Shown piece after piece: positions 60,362-64,000 of a stretch of DNA of 64,000 nucleotides (position 1 is its first letter; the number at the start of each line of letters is the position of its first letter). Source of the DNA: Nocardia mikamii NBRC 108933 (lineage in GTDB: Bacteria; Actinomycetota; Actinomycetes; Mycobacteriales; Mycobacteriaceae). The translations under genes were made by a program, and so were the position numbers. The notes below the pieces were generated by a model. That model ran no database searches. It was not told the DNA's origin and saw only the letters and a program-made list of their open reading frames with translations. Where the stretch lies: positions 40,174 to 104,173 of the forward strand of contig NZ_BDCM01000027.1 of the NCBI RefSeq assembly GCF_001613505.1, in the 5' to 3' direction.

Positions 60362-60628
60362 TTACTTATGCGATGGTGGGGGGCTGCTGGGATGGGTGAC
60401 GCAGTGCGAAGACCTTCGTCCATCCCGTTCCAGCAGTTGCTTGTACAAGGCCGCCCGGTCTTGTGGCGAGAGAGGTCCGCAAGACTCGCTACCGAGTATT
60501 CGGGCAAGGTGCCGATCAAACCGAAGCTCCGTCATACCGAAACCGACCAGGATTTCCTCGGTCGGCGGCCCGCCATACGGCAACCAGCGACGCGCCAGCT
60601 CGAGAATTCTCGAGTCGAGGCTGTCCAT
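60362..60628 (-). CDS. DUF3263-like small protein (88 aa)
   Basis: An 88-aa protein with a helical core LDSRILELARRWLPYGGPPT then EEILVGFGMTELRFDRHLAR. This resembles the DUF3263 pattern (RRWxxYxGxxExxIxxxFxMxxxRxxxxL) of mycobacteria and relatives, probably a small helix-turn-helix protein. The last 20 residues are serine- and proline-rich. It lies between the roadblock gene and the oxidoreductase gene on the same strand and may regulate the latter. Confidence 0.65.
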   Translation of the reverse strand: MDSLDSRILELARRWLPYGGPPTEEILVGFGMTELRFDRHLARILGSESCGPLSPQDRAALYKQLLERDGRRSSHCVTHPSSPPPSHK

Positions 60629-60688
60629 ATTTGCTCCCGTCTGCAGATTTCGTGAACGCGCGTCAAAAGGCGTTCTGTACGCCGCGTT

Positions 60689-61075
60689 CTACTGCCGTGA
60701 CAATGCCTGGACCTCTGATCCCACTCGTTCGACGAGCAAGGTCATCTCGTACACCACCTGCCCGATATCGCATTCGGCAGAGGCCAGCGCCATCAGTTGC
60801 GAACCGTCACCAACCCCCATGAGAAGAAAGTAGCTGCCGCTCATCTCGACAGTGGACCGCAGCACACGCCCCCCGTCGAACAGTCCGGACGCTCCGGCAG
60901 CGAGTGCGGCCATTGCCGCGCCTGCAGCCGCGAGCTGTGTCAGTCGTTCGGGCGGCACCGGTGTGCTGACGGCCATCGGAAGGCCATCTGTCGAAATCAG
61001 CGCCGCATGATCGACATGTGGGACTGCACGGGTGAAGTTCGAGACCAACCAATCCAGCGTGCCACCTGCAGCCAT
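60689..61075 (-). CDS. roadblock/LC7-domain protein (conservon CvnB-like)
   Basis: A 128-aa protein whose ATG at 61075 overlaps the kinase stop by one base, with AAGGAG upstream. The roadblock fold is indicated by LDWLVSNFTRAVPHVDHAAL, ISTDGLPMAVS, LAAAGAAMAALAAGASGLFD and SYFLLMGVGDGSQLMALAS. In actinobacterial conservons this protein works with a histidine kinase, a DUF742 protein and a Ras-like GTPase as a membrane signalling complex. Only the kinase and roadblock genes are present here. Confidence 0.9.
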   Translation of the reverse strand: MAAGGTLDWLVSNFTRAVPHVDHAALISTDGLPMAVSTPVPPERLTQLAAAGAAMAALAAGASGLFDGGRVLRSTVEMSGSYFLLMGVGDGSQLMALASAECDIGQVVYEMTLLVERVGSEVQALSRQ

Positions 61076-63246
61076 CAACACTCCTTACTCGGGTCACCGT
61101 CGGTCGTGGCGCCCGCTTGCGCATGCGACAACGCGGCCGCGACGGCGCGTTGCTGACGCACGAGCCGTTCGCGAACCTCCTCCGGTGAGCGGCGGATGGG
61201 CCACTGACCGGCCCCGTCGGTACGGTGGACAACCCGGCCGTATTCCGTTGATCGGCGCGAGGTTTCGTAGTGCGCGAAATCGCGAGCAGGCACACGGGTG
61301 GGCAGGGGTGGTTCTTCCCACCTGCGCGAGACAGGGCGGTCGGCTGCGGTATCGGTCAGCGTATGACCGGGTATCGATACCGTTGCCGTAATCCCGGCGT
61401 TTCGCGAAATGTCCAGGGTAGGGTAGAGATTCACCGCCATACCGTGGCGGTGCGCTAGTTTGCCCACGACGAACAGACCCATTCTTCGGGCGGTGTCGGC
61501 ATCCGCCCGAGGTGTATCCGCAAGCCGTGAGTTCATGCCGCGGAGATCGTCGGCGCTGATGCCGATGCCCTGATCCACGATGCTGACTGTCGCACCGCCG
61601 TCGGCGGTGCGGCCGAAATCCAGCCTGACAACGGTCCCGGGCGAAGAGAACCGTAGGGCGTTGTCGAGCAATTCGGCGAGGATATGTACCAAATCGGCTG
61701 CCGCGGTGCCGGTCAGCGCGATCGGCAGCGGCCCAACCATCCGAACTCGTTGGTACTCCTCCACCTGCGAAATCGCAGCCTGGACCGCGTCCTCCAACTG
61801 CATCGGCGGTCTGAAGCGCACCTGCCGGACCTTGTCATCGGCGAGAATCAGCAGGTTCTCCCCATATCTCCGCATCCGGGTCGCCAGATGGTCCAGCCGG
61901 AAAAGGCTCTCCAAACGTTTAGGATCCCGCTCTTCGAATTCGAGTTCCTCGATCATCTGTACTTGCAGATCGAGAAGTGACCTGCTCCGGCGGGCCAGTG
62001 ATTCAAAAATGTCGTTCATCTGCCGACGAAGCTGCGCCTGTTCACCCGCAAGCAACACGGCTTGGCTGTGGATATCGTCGACGGCATCGGCCAACTGGCC
62101 GATCTCCTCGCGGGTACCGATGGCGAGTGGCTTGATGATCACCTCCGCGACCGCCGTGCCGCTCTTGATCCGCTCAACCGCCTCGGGCAGGTCGTGATGA
62201 GCGACGCGCACAGCCGCGTTTCGGAGACGGCGCAGCGATGCGAGAACCGACTGGGCGACGGCGGCCGCGACTACGACTGCCGCCAGCAGCATCCCACCGA
62301 CAAGACCGCCTTCCCGCCACGCTGTCGCACGCAGCGCACCGGCTTGTGCCGAGATCGCTTCTTCCAGTTCTGCCGATGCTGCGGCAACGGCTTGTCCATA
62401 ATCGCGGATGCTGGCGAACAACGAGTACTTGAGGTCGTCGAGAGTACGAGCAGTGGTGTCCGGCTGCGTGATCTTCCGTTGCATCACGGTCCGATCGGCC
62501 GCCCCTTTCCGCAAGGTTTCGACGATCGAGTCCCCCGGTGGATACCGAGCGGCAACCTGATCGAGCATCGCTGATTCGGTCCGTAGATACGCGAGCAATT
62601 CGGCGGCCTCGGCCTCGAGCGTGCTGGTTGATCTACCGGCGAGCACATCCGATGCGCCGACGACCTTCAATCCCTCGGCGGAGATGATCTTCTGCGCCGC
62701 CCAAAGCGCCTCGAGCCGCGCGGTTTCGCCGGCAAGCGCCGGATCAGCCGACGAATCGGCAATGGCGCTAACCACTCCCGAAAGCGCCGTCCGAATATGC
62801 GCCAGCTCGGCCGTGAGCTCCGTTGTGGTGGCGACCGGACCGTATCTGGCCCGGGCACTTAGGCCCCGCGCTTCGGTGAGCGCGCGGGCCAGGTCGGTCG
62901 CCGCACCCGAGCCGAGCGCGGCCGACCATTTCGTTCCCTCCAGCGCTGCGATCGAGGAATCCAGTCGGCCGAGGAACTCCGGGGAGAGTGTGCGCTGTGC
63001 GAGTGTGCCCATAACGATCGCGGCATCCCCGTCGAGCTCGACCAGCATCGGCAACAGTCGTATGCGCTCTGATGTCACTGCGAACTCCGATGCGGAATTG
63101 AGCCTTTCCTGCATTCGCAACCCACCGAGGGTTATCGCCACGGCGATCGGAACTACAAGAACGACACCGATCTTCCAGCGCAACGGCCACTGTCCGACGA
63201 CCGATCGTCCACGCCAGCGCCGAACGTCAGCACGCATGACCACCAC
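61075..63246 (-). CDS. sensor histidine kinase (conservon CvnA-like)
   Basis: A membrane kinase of 723 aa if started at the GTG at 63246; an ATG at 63237 is the alternative. It has two membrane segments (IGVVLVVPIAVAITLGG near residue 30, and VGGMLLAAVVVAAAVAQSVL near 330) flanking a helical extracellular nitrate/nitrite-sensor-like domain. A HAMP-like linker follows, then a HATPase domain with the N box ILAELLDNALRFSSPG and G boxes DQGIGISADDL and RMGLFVVGKLAHRHGM. The phospho-acceptor histidine helix is not typical. The C-terminal 110 residues are a charged tail. It is coupled to the roadblock gene. Confidence 0.9.
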   Translation of the reverse strand: MVVMRADVRRWRGRSVVGQWPLRWKIGVVLVVPIAVAITLGGLRMQERLNSASEFAVTSERIRLLPMLVELDGDAAIVMGTLAQRTLSPEFLGRLDSSIAALEGTKWSAALGSGAATDLARALTEARGLSARARYGPVATTTELTAELAHIRTALSGVVSAIADSSADPALAGETARLEALWAAQKIISAEGLKVVGASDVLAGRSTSTLEAEAAELLAYLRTESAMLDQVAARYPPGDSIVETLRKGAADRTVMQRKITQPDTTARTLDDLKYSLFASIRDYGQAVAAASAELEEAISAQAGALRATAWREGGLVGGMLLAAVVVAAAVAQSVLASLRRLRNAAVRVAHHDLPEAVERIKSGTAVAEVIIKPLAIGTREEIGQLADAVDDIHSQAVLLAGEQAQLRRQMNDIFESLARRSRSLLDLQVQMIEELEFEERDPKRLESLFRLDHLATRMRRYGENLLILADDKVRQVRFRPPMQLEDAVQAAISQVEEYQRVRMVGPLPIALTGTAAADLVHILAELLDNALRFSSPGTVVRLDFGRTADGGATVSIVDQGIGISADDLRGMNSRLADTPRADADTARRMGLFVVGKLAHRHGMAVNLYPTLDISRNAGITATVSIPGHTLTDTAADRPVSRRWEEPPLPTRVPARDFAHYETSRRSTEYGRVVHRTDGAGQWPIRRSPEEVRERLVRQQRAVAAALSHAQAGATTDGDPSKEC

Positions 63247-63660
63247 GCCTGGCGTCGATTGCCCTTCGATGTGACATCACAACCTGTTACTTCGTTCACG
63301 ACGGCCTAGCCGTCAGGTCGCGCTCGAAAGTAGTCCCCACCACTCCACTCGGCGGCGACCGTCGAAATACCCGGATACCGACGGTGCATCTAAGGATCCC
63401 GTCCGATAATCCGGGAGAACACTCGCCCAACGAAGCCCGTTTCCAGAAAACGCGCGACCATGGAAGCACCGTGCGTTGAATGCACAGTGTCCAGCGGGCC
63501 GATCACGATACGACGGCTCGACTCACTCGTTCCGCAATCCTGAACAGCGCGCCGAAGTAGGCGCGCCTCCGATCATGCTCGTAAGTCCGCAGCACCTACC
63601 GCACCCAAGCAGCAACTCATCTCCGAATCCGGATCGGAGTGGTTCGACCGAAGGATAACG
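63247..63660. other. intergenic region between kinase and right-edge debris
   Basis: About 414 bases without a supported gene. It should hold the kinase promoter (leftward) and the original promoter of the truncated dioxygenase gene at 63661, whose AAGGA ribosome-binding sequence is intact. Confidence 0.45.
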
Positions 63661-64000
63661 ATGGCCATCAACAACTTGGACCGGATGCCCGTCTTGTTCG
63701 TCTCGCACGGCGCCCCACCTCTGGCGGACCACGGTCGGTGACAACGACGCCGGCGGTGTCGCGACCTACGCCCAGGCCGGGCAGAACTACGGCATGGCGC
63801 TGGTATGGACTCTCGCGCTGCTGATTCCGGTGTTGTATGTCAACCAGGAGATGGTCGTGCGCCTCGGCGCGGTCGCCGGTGTCGGGCACGCCCGGCTCAT
63901 CTTCTCCCGGTTCGGCAAGTTCTGGGGCGCCTTCAGCGTCGGCGACCTGTTCATCGTCCATATCGACGATGAAGAGGTCGAGATGTCCAAGCACGCATAC
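63661..64000 (+). pseudogene. fusion remnant: class III extradiol dioxygenase start joined to NRAMP transporter fragment
   Basis: The ATG at 63661 opens MAINNLDRMPVLFVSHGAPP then LADHGR and stops; MPVLFVSHGAPPLA is the typical start of 4,5-DOPA-type extradiol dioxygenases. From about 63732, in another frame, the sequence reads VGDNDAGGVATYAQAGQNYG, VNQEMVVRLGAVAGVGHARL and FGKFWGAFSVGDLFIV, an internal piece of an NRAMP-type metal transporter. The final residues HIDDEEVEMSKHAY no longer match that family, suggesting another junction near 63950. No intact product is possible, so this is rearrangement debris running off the window. Confidence 0.7.

Noticed and set aside
1..64000. tRNA, rRNA and CRISPR arrays
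   Set aside because: I looked for tRNA-like T-loop sequences, rRNA segments and regularly spaced repeats and saw none; the only close repeat pair (8572 and 8790) lacks spacer periodicity.

Overview
The window is high-GC actinobacterial DNA, most likely from a mycolic-acid genus such as Nocardia or Rhodococcus. The indicators are an Lsr2 nucleoid protein, a PorA-type (DUF3068) envelope protein, Scr1-type regulators (HTH plus DUF5753) with a DUF397 partner, an MmyB-like regulator, a CYP157-like P450, and frequent GTG starts with ATGA or GTGA overlaps. I see no rRNA genes, tRNA genes or CRISPR arrays.

Bases 1-16700 are accessory DNA. A minus-strand run (about 4015 down to 1) carries small proteins, a DUF5753 protein without its HTH, and a nucleoside-hydrolase-like enzyme, diverging from an HTH regulator. 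Next come a HAD protein, then a methyltransferase/CYP157-like P450 pair. A large LuxR-type ATPase regulator follows, with near-identical 28-bp repeats in front of it, and then a flavin monooxygenase followed by a second HTH cassette. Bases 15709-23332 form a tight minus-strand operon: a MoaA-like radical SAM enzyme, a B12-type radical SAM enzyme, an MccF-like S66 peptidase, a stand-alone class II aminoacyl-tRNA-synthetase-like protein, an unknown 133-aa protein, an SDR, a WYL regulator and a HhH-GPD glycosylase. I know of no described pathway with this gene set. It is my best candidate for an undescribed system, possibly one making an aminoacyl or peptidyl nucleotide with the peptidase as self-protection.

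Bases 23600-38950 are mostly unknown, defence-like and mobile-associated genes: a third minus-strand cassette (LigD-type ligase, cold-shock protein, resolvase-like proteins, one broken gene), an Scr1/DUF397 pair, an HNH/TPR chimera, lsr2, and a two-gene short prokaryotic Argonaute system. That pair is a DUF4365 nuclease with an APAZ-like half plus a MID-PIWI protein and matches the SPARDA type. An ISL3-like transposase remnant closes the region.

Bases 39290-56490 are an aromatic catabolic island. An esterase, a P450, a ferredoxin and a reductase form one operon. An extradiol dioxygenase, a semialdehyde dehydrogenase, a tautomerase, a decarboxylase, a hydratase, an aldolase and an acylating acetaldehyde dehydrogenase make a complete dehydrogenase-branch meta-cleavage route. 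An acyl-CoA dehydrogenase, an SCP2 protein, a second ferredoxin and a PorA-type protein probably serve uptake or side-chain handling. Two IclR and one AraC regulator are present. A bipartite motif (CTCGTAG and CCATGG blocks exactly 16 bp apart) lies in the same orientation upstream of three operons, with a weaker fourth copy before the PorA/ferredoxin/SCP2 operon.

Bases 57144-63246 hold fdhD, an FdhF/YdeP-type molybdopterin oxidoreductase, a small unknown protein, a roadblock protein and a histidine kinase (a partial conservon). The right edge is debris: the start of a class III extradiol dioxygenase fused to an internal piece of an NRAMP transporter.
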